Notes: generated by a model not told the origin, from the sequence alone. A stretch of DNA of 64,000 nucleotides from 62-47 sp044463945 (GCA_044463945.1 JBIQLW010000001.1:62001-126000), one strand, 5' to 3'; positions 45,851 through 57,172 are shown, counted from the first letter of the stretch. A program made the numbers and translations.

Positions 45851-46827
45851 CCCCCGTCGATCGATGGCGCCGGCACGGATGAAGCCCGGGACGGAAGATG
45901 GATGCGCTGGGTGTGGCGGATGTCCTCCAGAAGCCGCCTGTTGGCAGCGATGATGTCGGCGAGGAAAGCAACGAGGCCGGCCTGGAACCCCATGGTCAGC
46001 AGCGCTCCCGCAAGGATCAGCGACTGGATGTGGCCGGAGCCGTCTCCGGCGAGATAATGATAGAGGAAGCGCAGCCCGATGAGAAACCCGACCAGCAGCA
46101 AGACAGCGGCGATGGTGCCGAAGAAGCGCGCCGGTTGATAGACGACAAAAATACGGATAATCGTGAAGATCGATCGTTTGATGTAGGCAGGGATGCTTTT
46201 CACCAGCCGGGACGGCCGCAGATCGCCGTTGACGCGGATCGGCACGTTGATGACGTGCATATTCTTGCGGCCGGCCTGAATGATCGTTTCCAGGGTGTAG
46301 GTATAGCTGCTGAAGACGATGAGTTGCTGCGCGGTCGAGCGCGAGATCGCCCGGAAGCCGCTCGGCGCATCGGCCACGTCGGTCTTGCTGGTAATCCGCA
46401 CCACCCAGCTTCCGAGTTTCTGCAGCATCTTCTTGACCGGCGAGAAGTGCTCGATTTCGGAGATCGGCCGGGCGCCGATCACCATATCGGCCTGTCCGTT
46501 GAGCACAGGGGCGGTCAGAAGCGGAATATCGGCGGCTTGGTACTGGTTGTCGGCGTCGGTATTGACGATGACATCCGCGCCATGCGCCAGGCTGGCTTCA
46601 AGGCCGGTCGTGAAGGCATAGGCAAGGCCACGGTTGCGCGTGTGCCTTGCGACGTGGTCCACGCCGTTCTCCAAGGCGACCCTGACGGTGTCGTCGGTAC
46701 TGCCGTCATCGATAATCAGCCACTCGACGACGTCAAAGCCTTCGACCTGTCGGGGCAGGTCGCCAAGCGTCACCGCCAGCGTCTCAGCCTCATTGTAGCA
46801 GGGAATCTGAATGATAAGCTTCTTCAC
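45844..46827 (-). CDS. GT2 glycosyltransferase, dolichyl-phosphate-mannose-synthase-like
   Basis: A 327-residue family 2 transferase. IPCYNEAETL (8-17), IIDDGSTDDT (38-47) and the metal-binding DAD (91-93, NTDADNQY) are the GT-A hallmarks. Two C-terminal helices (about 240-262 and 275-300) anchor it in the inner membrane. DPM1-like enzymes charge polyprenyl phosphate with a hexose, which GT-C proteins such as the one at 42195 then use. That gives a plausible pathway: this enzyme charges the lipid, 44299 flips it and 42195 transfers it. Confidence 0.88.
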   Translation of the reverse strand: MKKLIIQIPCYNEAETLAVTLGDLPRQVEGFDVVEWLIIDDGSTDDTVRVALENGVDHVARHTRNRGLAYAFTTGLEASLAHGADVIVNTDADNQYQAADIPLLTAPVLNGQADMVIGARPISEIEHFSPVKKMLQKLGSWVVRITSKTDVADAPSGFRAISRSTAQQLIVFSSYTYTLETIIQAGRKNMHVINVPIRVNGDLRPSRLVKSIPAYIKRSIFTIIRIFVVYQPARFFGTIAAVLLLVGFLIGLRFLYHYLAGDGSGHIQSLILAGALLTMGFQAGLVAFLADIIAANRRLLEDIRHTQRIHLPSRASSVPAPSIDGGC

Positions 46828-47333
46828 TGCGCTTGCCTTGGGCGTGGCCGGGCATCATGACGGAAATGTCATTATGAAGCCGATACATCATGTTTGGCAG
46901 GTAGCGTCAAACGGCTTTTGAACCCGTGTTCGAGCGGCGCGGGCCACTGTGTTGCCTGAAGAAAAGGCCATAAGCGAGAAGGTGGGATGCCGTCTTCGAA
47001 CAGTCGGAAGGCAAGTCCTTCTGCCCTGCGGAGAATGGAGAATGGCGCGAACCTTTCCGCCGGCATCGCGCCGGTGAGCACGCCTTTTCGGCGTGCGGGC
47101 GGCTTCGCCTGCAACGACAAGTGTTCACTCGCCCACGACTGGTCGAGCACGCCGATCGTAGCGAGTCCAACCACCCGCCTCAGCGGCGGCCTCGAACCGG
47201 GGATTGTTACTGAAAATACCGTAATACCGCAATTCGGGGTCACCGGCCGCATCGATGGCGTTTTCCTGTCACCGTAGGTGCGGAAGGATACGCCTACGAT
47301 GGTATTTGTGCATTGCGGCAGATTAGGTTATGT

Positions 47334-47375
47334 GCTCCCGGGGATCGTTTGCGGTTGGCCCCGGGGACAGGGAGC
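47334..47375. repeat. GC-rich inverted repeat
   Basis: GCTCCCGGGG (47334-47343) faces CCCCGGGGACAGGGAGC (47359-47375): CCCGGGG pairs with CCCCGGG and the outer GCTCC with GGAGC, leaving a 15-base loop. No T-tract follows. Confidence 0.4.
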
Positions 47376-47478
47376 GCCCCACCCGAACGCGCATCCGCCT
47401 CGAAAACGTGGGAATTGTCCTTGCGGGTCCTTGCGGCGAAGCCGATGGTTCCTTATCGGCTCCTTCGAGCCGGGGTGA

Positions 47479-47492
47479 GCCGGGGCCCCGGC
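47479..47492. repeat. Perfect 14-bp GC palindrome
   Basis: GCCGGGGCCCCGGC is fully self-complementary and is preceded by another AGCCGGGG copy at 47469. It is part of the GC-rich untranslated stretch before gmd. Confidence 0.4.
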
Positions 47493-47911
47493 CCGATCAA
47501 CGGCGCGGGGGGAGCCACCGGGACGAGCAAGGTAACTGATATTTCAAGCACATATTGTCTGTCCGATTACCGCCTGCAAATGTTATGAACTCGCGAGCAT
47601 CGATGTCCCTTTACTATCGCAACTTTCATCGCAACCGCCACGGCGCGCACCATCAAGGCAGTCGACCGTCGGCCGAGACGGCCGACCACGATATGGCCAA
47701 GTTTCACCGCACCATCCACAGCCCTCGGGGGCGCCGACACAACGTCGGGCAGGGGCATCGGCTTCAGGATCGCGTGTATGGGCGGCCGTAACGGCCGCAA
47801 CTTCAGTTGACGGCAACGATGCCCGGCGATGCGTTTTGCGCGAGCGCGGCGGGAACGTGCCATTCACCGATGCCCGGCAGGGCGTGAAAGCATGATGAGG
47901 ACGAGAGGACC

Positions 47912-48901
47912 ATGGCAAGGACGGCGCTGATTACGGGAATCACGGGGCAGGATGGCGCCTATCTCGCGGAGCTTTTGTTGTCCAAGGGCTATGAGGTCCA
48001 CGGACTGGTGCGGCGCTCGAGCACATCCGATGTCAACACGACGCGGCTGAAATGGCTCGGCATCGAGAACGACGTACGCATCGTTGACGGCAACTTGCGC
48101 GATCTGTCCGGCCTGATCCGCACGATGCGCGATGTGAAGCCGGACGAGGTGTACAACCTCGCCGCGCAGTCGTTCGTGAAATCCTCGTGGCAGCAGCCGA
48201 TCCTCACCGGCGAAGTGACTGCTCTCGGCGTTACCCATGTTCTTGAGGCGCTTCGCCTCGAACTGCCGCGGAGCCGGTTCTACCAGGCATCGTCATCGGA
48301 GATGTACGGTCTGATCCAGGAACCGGCGCAATCCGAGATCACGCCCTTCTATCCCCGCTCGCCTTATGCGGTCGCCAAGCTCTACGGCCACTGGATCACC
48401 GTCAACTATCGCGAAAGCTACGATATGCACGCATCCAGCGGCATTCTGTTCAATCATGAATCGCCGCTGCGTGGCATCGAGTTCGTGACGCGCAAGGTGA
48501 CCGATGGCGTGGCGCGCATCAAGCTCGGCCTTGCCCGCGAACTTCGCCTGGGGAACATTGACGCCAAGCGCGACTGGGGTCATTCCAAGGACTATGTCCG
48601 CGCCATGTGGCTGATGCTGCAACAGGACACCCCGGACGATTACGTCGTCGCTACCGGCCGCACCACAACGGTGCGGGAGATGTGCCGCATCGCATTCGAG
48701 CACGCGGGACTGCGGATGGAGGACCACCTGGTGATCGATCCAAAGCTCTTCCGTCCCGCGGAAGTGGATGTCCTGCTCGGCAACCCCGCCAAGGCGCGGG
48801 AGAAGCTGGGCTGGCGCGCCGAAATCTCGCTGGAAGAGATGATTTGCGAAATGGTCGATGCTGATCTGAAGCGCCTGCGCGCCGGCGTCGTGCAAACCTG
48901 A
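47912..48901 (+). CDS. gmd: GDP-mannose 4,6-dehydratase
   Basis: A 329-residue extended SDR. GITGQDGAYLAELLLSKGYE (9-28) binds NADP, SSSEMYG carries the active-site Ser/Glu and YAVAKLYGHW the Tyr-Lys pair; SGILFNHESPLRG is diagnostic of GMD. It converts GDP-D-mannose to GDP-4-keto-6-deoxy-D-mannose in the cytosol. ATG 47912 follows GAGAGGACC. It starts the operon gmd-rmd-wzm-wzt and uses GDP-mannose made by the guanylyltransferase at 56102. Confidence 0.95.
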   Translation: MARTALITGITGQDGAYLAELLLSKGYEVHGLVRRSSTSDVNTTRLKWLGIENDVRIVDGNLRDLSGLIRTMRDVKPDEVYNLAAQSFVKSSWQQPILTGEVTALGVTHVLEALRLELPRSRFYQASSSEMYGLIQEPAQSEITPFYPRSPYAVAKLYGHWITVNYRESYDMHASSGILFNHESPLRGIEFVTRKVTDGVARIKLGLARELRLGNIDAKRDWGHSKDYVRAMWLMLQQDTPDDYVVATGRTTTVREMCRIAFEHAGLRMEDHLVIDPKLFRPAEVDVLLGNPAKAREKLGWRAEISLEEMICEMVDADLKRLRAGVVQT

Positions 48902-48913
48902 ACGGAACGAGGC

Positions 48914-49855
48914 GTGGCGGGCGTGCCGGAGCATCGCATTCTGATTACGGGCGGAACCGGCTTCGTCGCCCGGTTTCTGGTGCGCCACTTGCAGGCGGAA
49001 CACCCGCGTTGCCGGCTGTTCGTTCCCGGACTCGACTCGCTTGCGATGGTGGACATCTGCGAGCGCGAGGCCGTCAGGCAACTGATCCGCGACGTCGCTC
49101 CCACGGCGGTCGTGCATCTGGCCGCTGTCGCCGCCCCGGCGGAAGCCCGCGGCGCGCCGGACCGCGCCTGGGAGGTCAACCTCACCGGCACCCGTCACCT
49201 GGCGGAGGAAGTGGTGGCTCACGCGCCCGCGGCGCGCTTCGTTTATGCCGGCAGTTCGGACGCCTACGGCGCCTCCTTCATCGAAGCCTCCGGGCCGCTG
49301 AACGAGGATGCGCCGTTGCGGCCGATGAACGTCTATGCCGCGACCAAGGCGGCGGCGGATCTGCTGATCGGCCAGATGGCCCATGACGGCCTGCGGGCCG
49401 TTCGCTTCCGCCCTTTCAATCACACGGGGCCGGAACAGACGGATGCTTACGTGATCCCGGCCTTCGCGCGTCAGATCGCCGAGATCGCAGCAGGCCGTCG
49501 GGAGCCGGTGGTGCGGGTCGGCAATCTCGCGGTTGAGCGCGATTTTCTCGACGTGCGCGATGTGGTACGCGCCTACGCGGCGGCGGCGCTGGATGATCTG
49601 CCGGACACGCCCGGACTGGTGTTCAATCTGGCGTCCGGAACGCCGACGCCGTTGCGGGAGGTTCTCGATATGCTGATCGCTCTGGCCGGGGTGACTGTCG
49701 ATGTGCAGGCCGATCCGGCGAGGATGCGATCCACGGACGTGGTGCGTACCTGGGGCGATTGCAGCCGGGCGCGGGCGCAGCTGGGATGGCAACCCGTCAT
49801 TCCCCTGGGGCGGACGCTCGACGAGGTTCTGGCTTATTGGCGGGCAAGGCGGTGA
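48914..49855 (+). CDS. rmd: GDP-6-deoxy-D-mannose reductase-like NAD-dependent epimerase
   Basis: A 313-residue extended SDR starting at GTG 48914 after AACGAGG. ITGGTGFVARFLV (Rossmann), FVYAGSSDAYG and VYAATKAAADLL (Tyr-Lys) are present, with RPFNHTGPEQ characteristic of the RMD/GDP-sugar group. Beside gmd, it probably reduces GDP-4-keto-6-deoxymannose to GDP-D-rhamnose. A GDP-fucose synthase role is less likely because that enzyme's sequence differs. It begins 13 bases after gmd. Confidence 0.85.
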   Translation: MAGVPEHRILITGGTGFVARFLVRHLQAEHPRCRLFVPGLDSLAMVDICEREAVRQLIRDVAPTAVVHLAAVAAPAEARGAPDRAWEVNLTGTRHLAEEVVAHAPAARFVYAGSSDAYGASFIEASGPLNEDAPLRPMNVYAATKAAADLLIGQMAHDGLRAVRFRPFNHTGPEQTDAYVIPAFARQIAEIAAGRREPVVRVGNLAVERDFLDVRDVVRAYAAAALDDLPDTPGLVFNLASGTPTPLREVLDMLIALAGVTVDVQADPARMRSTDVVRTWGDCSRARAQLGWQPVIPLGRTLDEVLAYWRARR

Positions 49856-49910
49856 CGTTGAAGGTCGCGCAGATGCGCCTGCGGCCGCCGGCAACGCCGA
49901 AGGATGACTG

Positions 49911-50685
49911 ATGTTACGAAGCTTGTGGCAGTATCGATACTTCATTCTTGCCTCGATCCGCGCCGAGATGAAGGGCCGCTTCGCGCGCTCGCGCCTTGGC
50001 GGGTTGTGGTTTCTGCTCAACCCGCTGGCGCAGGCGTTGATCTTTTCGATCGTGCTGTCGCAGGTGTTGCAGGCCCGGCTGCCCAATACCGACATCAAGG
50101 GCGCCTATTCCATCTACCTTCTCGCCGGCCTCGCCGGGTGGACCCTGTTCAGTGACATTCTCGGCCGTTGCACGACGATCTTCATCGAGCAGGGATCGGT
50201 GATGAAGAAGATCTCCTTCCCGCGGCTGTGCCTGCCGGTGATCGTGTGGGGCCGGGCGCTGGTCGATCATGTCCTGCTGCTGGCGGCCATTCTGGTCGTG
50301 TTCATGTTCTTCGGCCATTTCGTCGGATGGCCGTTGCTCGCTTTGCCTCTGGGGATCGTGCTAATTTCCGGTCTCGCCTTCGGCCTCGGCATCATCATTG
50401 GCGTCGTCAACGTTTTCTCCCGCGATATCGGTCAGGTTGTGCCCATTGTCATGCAGTTGTGGTTCTGGCTGACGCCGATCGTCTATCCGGCAAGCATCAT
50501 TCCGGCACAGTTCCATGGGTTCATGAACATCAATCCGATGGTCAACCTGATCGGCATCTATCAAAGCGTCCTGCTCTCCAGGCAATGGCCGCCGCTCGAC
50601 ACGCTGATTGCCCCCGCGATCCTGGTTGTGATCATCACGGCGCTTGCTTTCTTCTTCTTCCGCCGCGCCAGTCCGGAGCTTGTCG

Positions 50686-50696
<11 letters not shown>
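49911..50696 (+). CDS. wzm: O-polysaccharide ABC transporter permease (Wzm)
   Basis: A 261-residue ABC-2-type permease with six membrane helices. The start YRYFILASIRAEMKGRFARS followed by LGGLWFLLNPLAQALIFSIV is typical of Wzm/KpsM-like polysaccharide exporters. It moves undecaprenyl-linked polysaccharide across the inner membrane with the Wzt ATPase, whose gene overlaps its end by 11 bases. Confidence 0.92.
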
Positions 50697-51935
<1,239 letters not shown>

Positions 51936-51936
<1 letters not shown>

Positions 51937-53138
51937 TGTTTGTTTCCTATGCTCAGAATTTCGAAGACGTGCTGCTGTGGCGAGCCCTCAAGCACGTAAA
52001 GCAGGGATTCTACATCGATATAGGGGCGCAGGACCCAAACGTCTTTTCGGTGAGCCGCGCATTCTATGAGCAAGGGTGGCGTGGTGTGCACGTCGAGCCC
52101 GTTCCCCGCTACGCTGATATGCTGCGCGAGGCCCGGCCGGACGAAGAGGTCGTGCAGGCCGCCATCGCGACCACAGAGAGTACGATCCCATTCTTTGATA
52201 TTCCGGATACGGGTCTTAGCACAGGTAAGGCCGCGATCGCGGCAATGCATGAACGCGATGGCAGGCCGGCGAGGGAGATCGAAGTCACGTCGATACGCCT
52301 TGCGACCCTCCTCGATCGATATGGCGAGAGAGAAATTCACTGGCTGAAGATCGATGTTGAGGATATGGAGCGTGAGGTCCTGGAGAGTTGGTCACCCTCT
52401 CGTGTGCGACCATGGATCGTTGTTATCGAAAGTACATTGCCTCTTTCGCAAGAACCGAGCTTCGCCGGCTGGGAGCCGCTGATCGTTGATTTGGGTTATG
52501 AGTTTGCTCATTTTGATGGGCTCAATCGCTTCTATGTTCATGTCAGCAAAAGAGAGCTGAAGGGAAAATTCGAAGTCGGCGTCAATGTTTTTGACGAGTT
52601 TAGCCTGGACATAAATTCCTTCTGCGCGAGCAAAATTAAATCTGAGGTCACCTCCATGTCGGCGAGACATGAGCGGGATATTTCCGTCTTATCTGCAGCT
52701 CTGAAAGTTCACTCAGAACGGATCGAATCCCTGGAAGCCGATCTGAGCGCGCGCGATGCGGCATTGGCGGAGGTATCTGCTCGCGCAAGACAGGCGGAAT
52801 ACGCCGTCGCAGCACTGAGACATTCAACGTCGTGGCGGATTACCGCGCCGATACGAGGCGTGAAGGCAGTAAGCCTTGCGGTTTTGCGCTGGCCTAAGGC
52901 AAAGCTGCGGCTTGTGCTTGAGCATGCCGTGCTGTGGCTGCGCCGTCGACCCGCAGTTGCGTCCCTTGTGTTGCGCTGCCTTCGAATCGTCCCGCTGCTG
53001 GAGCGGCGGCTGCTGATTTTTGCAAGGGCGAGGGCCGGTGGCCAGCAGCGTATCGAAAAACCTTGGGCACTCGATCCAGATCCCGACGTATTTAATGAGT
53101 GGCGCGACCTCCTGAAGGTTTCGAGAGAAAAGAACTAG
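51936..53138 (+). CDS. FkbM-family methyltransferase with coiled-coil tail
   Basis: A 400-residue protein. FVSYAQNFEDVLLWRALKHV and FYIDIGAQDPNVFSVSRAFY (motif I), then HWLKIDVEDMEREVLESW, mark the FkbM SAM-methyltransferase domain (1 to about 205). A coiled coil follows (about 240-290, ERIESLEADLSARDAALAEV), then LRHSTSWRITAPIRG, a segment often found after coiled coils in polysaccharide enzymes. Its start shares the A of the wzt stop (TAATG). By analogy with WbdD-type proteins it could cap the chain by methylation and set its length with the coiled coil. It lies in the lower-GC block. Confidence 0.82.
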
Positions 53139-53140
53139 CG

Positions 53141-56014
53141 ATGCGCCTCTGGATTGACGGTCAGTGCCTTCAGACTCCAAGCCGCCTGCGCGGCATCGGC
53201 CGCTATGTCAGCGAACTAGTGCGGGCGATTGCCGAGCATCATCCTGACGTTGAGTTATTGATGTCGTTCAACGCGGCAATGCCTGACGAGGCATTGCAGG
53301 CCCGTGAGGTGGTGTCCGATTTTGTCGACCATAAGAATATCTACGTTTGGCACGGTGCGACCGCGGACGGCGAGGCGATAGAAGGCTACACGTCGGAACG
53401 GCAACTGGATGAACTGGCCATCGCTCATCATGTGAATTGCCTTGCGCCGGATGTCGCGCTTTCAGCTAGCCCGTTTGAGGGGGGTACGGCACCCGCTGTC
53501 CCATTGACGCCAGGATCCGGATGTGAAGTCCCCGTGGCTTCGATTTTTTACGATGCTATTCCTTACCGATATCCGGACAGGTATCTGTCAAGCAGCCTGA
53601 TGAAAGCTTACTATCACAGGCGGCTTGGTTTTTATTCCGGCTTTGCCGATAATCTGTGTATTTCTCGGTTCTCTCAATCTGAACTCGAAAGCATTCATCC
53701 TGGCGTGCGTTCCGAAAATATCGCCGCTGGTATCTCGAAGGATTTTCTGGAGGCCGAAAAAAGGACCCCGTCCGTTCGCGGCAATTATGGAAAGTTCATT
53801 CTGTATGTCGGTGCGTTTGATTGGCGCAAGAATATCGAGACTCTCATCAAGTCTTTTAAGCATATCATAGGCATTTTTCGTGATGATGACCTGAAACTGA
53901 TTGTGGCGGGTGATGGTCCTCCGGTGCTCGTGGATCAGCTCCGGAAAAGCTGGAATAAGGAAGGTCTAGAGGCAGATCGCTTTATCCACCTGGGCCATGT
54001 ATCGAACGAGGATCTGGTCTCGCTTTACAAACAGGCAGAAGTTCTGGTTCAGCCTTCCTTCATGGAAGGATTCGGCCTCACCGCGCTGGAAGCCATTCAT
54101 TGCGGTACGCCGGTCGTGGCTGCCCGTGCGGGTGCTATGCCGGAAGTCGTAGGGGTGGATCAGCTTTTGTTCGATCCTTCATCGTCGGAGGATTTGGCCC
54201 GCGTACTTGTCCGGCTGTTTAACGATAAGTCACTGACAGCGGAGCTGATGAGGAAAGCACAAGCTCATGCGGCTCGCTTCACTTGGAAGCACAGTGCGGA
54301 TATTGCAGTCGAGAGACTCGTTGCAACGGCCGAGAGTGGCGCAGGTCCCGCTCTATCGGCGCGGCGCAGAAAGCTCGCTGATACATTGGTCAAAAGCGGA
54401 ATAGATCGGAACATTGCAGCGCGCACCTTTGCGCTAGCTGAGCCCGTTTCGCCTTCATTGCGACTGCTTGTTGATGTCACCGCCACGGCACGTATTGATC
54501 ATAAGACCGGTATCCAAAGGGTGGTCAAAAATATTGCCGCTGCCCTTTCGGAACGCAGTAAGCCGGAGATGATGGAACGCCACTTTATTTACTGCGATGA
54601 TGACAATGGCTGGTTTGTCATAGACGGTAATCGGCTGGAGAAACCAAATAAAGAACGGCTTCTCCCGCTTGTGCTTTTAGGAGATATTTTCCTAACGGTG
54701 GATAGTTCTTGGGAATTCTATGCGCTTCATCGCCGGGATTTCCGAGCCTGCCGTATGCGTGGTGGTCAAGTAATAACTGGCCTTTACGACATGGTCCCGC
54801 TCAAGATGAAGGCTTTTTGTAGTCCTGGCGTACCACCCCTATTTATCGAGTGGTTTCGGACTGCACTCACTTATTCCACGGGCTTTGTCTGCATTTCGCG
54901 CGCGGTGGCCGACGAACTCCACGCAATTCTCGAAGCTATCTCATTCCCGCGTCGAATGAAGATCGGCTACTGGCATCTGGGTGCCGATTTCGTTGAGGCT
55001 GCTCCCGCGGGTTCGGAGAATAGGCACGACAAGGCGCGCCCGAGGTTTCTGATGGTCGGTACGCTGGAGCCGCGCAAGGGCCACCGTGTGGCGCTGGAGG
55101 CGTTCGAGCGCTTGTGGGCTGCCGGCGTCGATGTCGATCTGGTCATTGTCGGCAAGGAAGGTTGGGGCGTCGAGACGTTGGCGCAGCAGATTCGTAAACA
55201 TGCTGAGCATGGTCACCGCCTTGCCTGGCATGTCGACGCCGACGATACGATGCTGGCGCGGATGTACCGGCGTTGTGACGCGCTGATTGCAGCCTCGTTC
55301 GGCGAGGGGTTCGGCCTACCGGTTGTCGAGGCCGGTCATTTCGGCAAGCCGGTGATCGCCAGCGATATTCCCGTGTTCCACGAAGTGGGGGCGGGCGCGG
55401 CGTCGGTCAGCTTCTTTGAGGTTGGTTCCGCGCCGGCGCTGGCGGATGCGGTTCGGAATTTTCTTGCGCATCGGGGAGATGTTCAACTGGAAGCGCCCCG
55501 CGCCACCTGGCAAAGCTGGCGCGAAAGTGCGGCGCAGCTTGAAGATGTGGTGCTCGGTGGCAACTGGTATAAAATCTACGAGCCGCGTGAGCGCAGGGAC
55601 TACGCGCCCTTTGACGACTTCGGCAATACGAGAATGAACGCGCCGCTGGCTCCCGAGCAGCGCCGTCATGCGCTGAAATTGATCGAGGGGCCAGTTCCTG
55701 TTGATGGCGGAGCCTCTCTCAAGATCACGGTTGCCGTAACGAATTGCTCATCGGTTGTCTGGTCGAGCGAGGGCTCGTCCGATGGATCGCTGGGTGTCAG
55801 CCTTGGCTTTCGTATCGTTGGCAGGGACGGTGGCGCACTTGCCTCCGATAATCCGCGAACGCCGATCCCTTTCGTGCATATTCCGGGCGACACCCTCTAT
55901 ATGCCGATCATCGTTCCCGCACGGTGGAAGAAGCGTGGCGCCGCTTTCGTCGATATCGAACTGGTACAGAAAGATGTCGCCTGGTTCGGAGACGCCTTGC
56001 GTGTGGCGTTATAG
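53141..56014 (+). CDS. Double GT4 glycosyltransferase with C-terminal beta-rich domain
   Basis: A 957-residue protein with two complete GT-B transferases. Domain 1 (1 to about 400) starts MRLWIDGQCLQTPSRLRGIGR and has EGFGLTALEAIHCGTPVVA near 308-326. Domain 2 (about 445-820) has TLEPRKGHRVALEAFERL near 640 and FGEGFGLPVVEAGHFGKPVI near 719. The last 125 residues (SLKITVAVTNCSSVVWSS...) look like a beta-sandwich. Start ATG 53141 is two bases after the preceding stop. Two active sites in one chain suit synthesis of a two-linkage repeat, as in D-rhamnan-type polymers. GC rises near 55000, inside domain 2. Confidence 0.88.
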   Translation: MRLWIDGQCLQTPSRLRGIGRYVSELVRAIAEHHPDVELLMSFNAAMPDEALQAREVVSDFVDHKNIYVWHGATADGEAIEGYTSERQLDELAIAHHVNCLAPDVALSASPFEGGTAPAVPLTPGSGCEVPVASIFYDAIPYRYPDRYLSSSLMKAYYHRRLGFYSGFADNLCISRFSQSELESIHPGVRSENIAAGISKDFLEAEKRTPSVRGNYGKFILYVGAFDWRKNIETLIKSFKHIIGIFRDDDLKLIVAGDGPPVLVDQLRKSWNKEGLEADRFIHLGHVSNEDLVSLYKQAEVLVQPSFMEGFGLTALEAIHCGTPVVAARAGAMPEVVGVDQLLFDPSSSEDLARVLVRLFNDKSLTAELMRKAQAHAARFTWKHSADIAVERLVATAESGAGPALSARRRKLADTLVKSGIDRNIAARTFALAEPVSPSLRLLVDVTATARIDHKTGIQRVVKNIAAALSERSKPEMMERHFIYCDDDNGWFVIDGNRLEKPNKERLLPLVLLGDIFLTVDSSWEFYALHRRDFRACRMRGGQVITGLYDMVPLKMKAFCSPGVPPLFIEWFRTALTYSTGFVCISRAVADELHAILEAISFPRRMKIGYWHLGADFVEAAPAGSENRHDKARPRFLMVGTLEPRKGHRVALEAFERLWAAGVDVDLVIVGKEGWGVETLAQQIRKHAEHGHRLAWHVDADDTMLARMYRRCDALIAASFGEGFGLPVVEAGHFGKPVIASDIPVFHEVGAGAASVSFFEVGSAPALADAVRNFLAHRGDVQLEAPRATWQSWRESAAQLEDVVLGGNWYKIYEPRERRDYAPFDDFGNTRMNAPLAPEQRRHALKLIEGPVPVDGGASLKITVAVTNCSSVVWSSEGSSDGSLGVSLGFRIVGRDGGALASDNPRTPIPFVHIPGDTLYMPIIVPARWKKRGAAFVDIELVQKDVAWFGDALRVAL

Positions 56015-56101
56015 GGCAGTGGTATTATTTCTGTCGCCGCGTATTGAACGAATCGGTCAAGTCGTCGGCACAGCATATCCTGTGCAGGTTCTGTGGGCCG
56101 C

Positions 56102-57172
56102 TCATCCTTTCCGCTCCAGCAGGTCCTTCACTTCGGTAGAGCGCGAGCGGGGGGCGACGAATACGCCTTCGGGCCGCGCGACCACCAGCATGTCGGTGAG
56201 GCCGATGCCGAGAATCCGGCTGTCGTCGGCGACGATCAGGTTGCCCCGGCAGTCGCGCAAGTTGACGTCGCCGGATGTCGCATTGCCGGCGTCATCCTGA
56301 TCCATCAGGCCGAAAACCGCCGACCAGTTGCCGACGTCGGACCAGACGAATTGCGCCGGCACCATCGCAACCTTGTCGCTCTTTTCGAACAGCGCATAGT
56401 CGATCGAAATCTTCGGAGCGGCCAGAAACGTCGGCCCGTCGAGGAAGGATGCGCCGTCACGCGTCACGGCCAGTTTGCTCGCCTTCAACGCCGCCGTCCA
56501 AAGCTCCGGCATCGCCGCTTCCGCCTCGGCGGCGAATGTCTTCGCCGTGAAAACGAACATGCCGCTGTTCCAGGCATAATTGCCTTCGGCAAGATAGTGC
56601 GCGGCCAGTTCGGGCTTCGGCTTCTCGTGAAACTTCACGACACGATATCCGTCGGAGTGGCCGGCAATCCGCTCGCCGCGCTGGAGATAACCGAACTCGG
56701 GCGACGGGCTGGTGGGCGTGATGCCGAACGTCGCCAGATAGCCAAGCCCGGCAAGCGCGATCGCCAAGCGCAGCGTCTTGTCGAACGCCTGCGTGTCGGG
56801 AATCAAATGATCGCACGGAAAGGCGCCGACGGTGATGTCGTCGCCGTAGAGCCTGAGGGCGGTGGCGACCGCCGCGGCGATCGCGAGCCCGGAATCCCGG
56901 CGCGCCGGCTCGAAAATGATGTGAGGGCTTTGGCCGCCGACTTCGGCGGCCTGTTCGCGCAAGAGGGCTTCATGGTCCTTGTTGGCGGCGACGATGATGT
57001 GGTCGACGCCACAGTCATGGAGACGCATCAAGGTCAGTTGGTAGAGCGAATGGCGGTCGCCGAACAGCCTCAGGAACTGCTTGGGGCACTCCGGCCGCGA
57101 CATCGGCCATAGCCGTGTGCCCGCGCCGCCAGAGAGCAGGATCGCCACGGTCGGTCCATGTGAGGAAGACAT
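56102..57172 (-). CDS. manC: Mannose-1-phosphate guanylyltransferase
   Basis: A 356-residue enzyme. LLSGGAGTRLWPMSRPECPKQ (12-31) is the nucleotide-binding signature, FHEKP (in KFHEKPKPE) and WNSGMFVF are conserved. It joins mannose 1-phosphate and GTP to GDP-mannose, the substrate of gmd. The C-terminal phosphomannose isomerase cupin found in ManC/AlgA is absent, so this is the single-function form. Its start overlaps the stop of the preceding glycosyltransferase (TAATG). Confidence 0.93.
   Translation of the reverse strand: MSSSHGPTVAILLSGGAGTRLWPMSRPECPKQFLRLFGDRHSLYQLTLMRLHDCGVDHIIVAANKDHEALLREQAAEVGGQSPHIIFEPARRDSGLAIAAAVATALRLYGDDITVGAFPCDHLIPDTQAFDKTLRLAIALAGLGYLATFGITPTSPSPEFGYLQRGERIAGHSDGYRVVKFHEKPKPELAAHYLAEGNYAWNSGMFVFTAKTFAAEAEAAMPELWTAALKASKLAVTRDGASFLDGPTFLAAPKISIDYALFEKSDKVAMVPAQFVWSDVGNWSAVFGLMDQDDAGNATSGDVNLRDCRGNLIVADDSRILGIGLTDMLVVARPEGVFVAPRSRSTEVKDLLERKG

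Larger units (their letters stand above)
46828..47911. other. 1.08-kb gap without recognisable genes
   Basis: Divergent region between the leftward GT2 operon and the rightward gmd operon. ORFs exist on both strands (for example 46987-47277 and 46872-47252) but their products have no motif and look like codon-bias shadows. The stretch 47320-47520 is very GC-rich with several strong inverted repeats (listed separately). Such a long untranslated region could hold an RNA, a gene remnant or an insertion scar. Confidence 0.45.

Noticed and set aside
47555..47863. Short ORFs on both strands before gmd
   Set aside because: Arginine- and histidine-rich products with no motif and no conserved start; not supported as genes.
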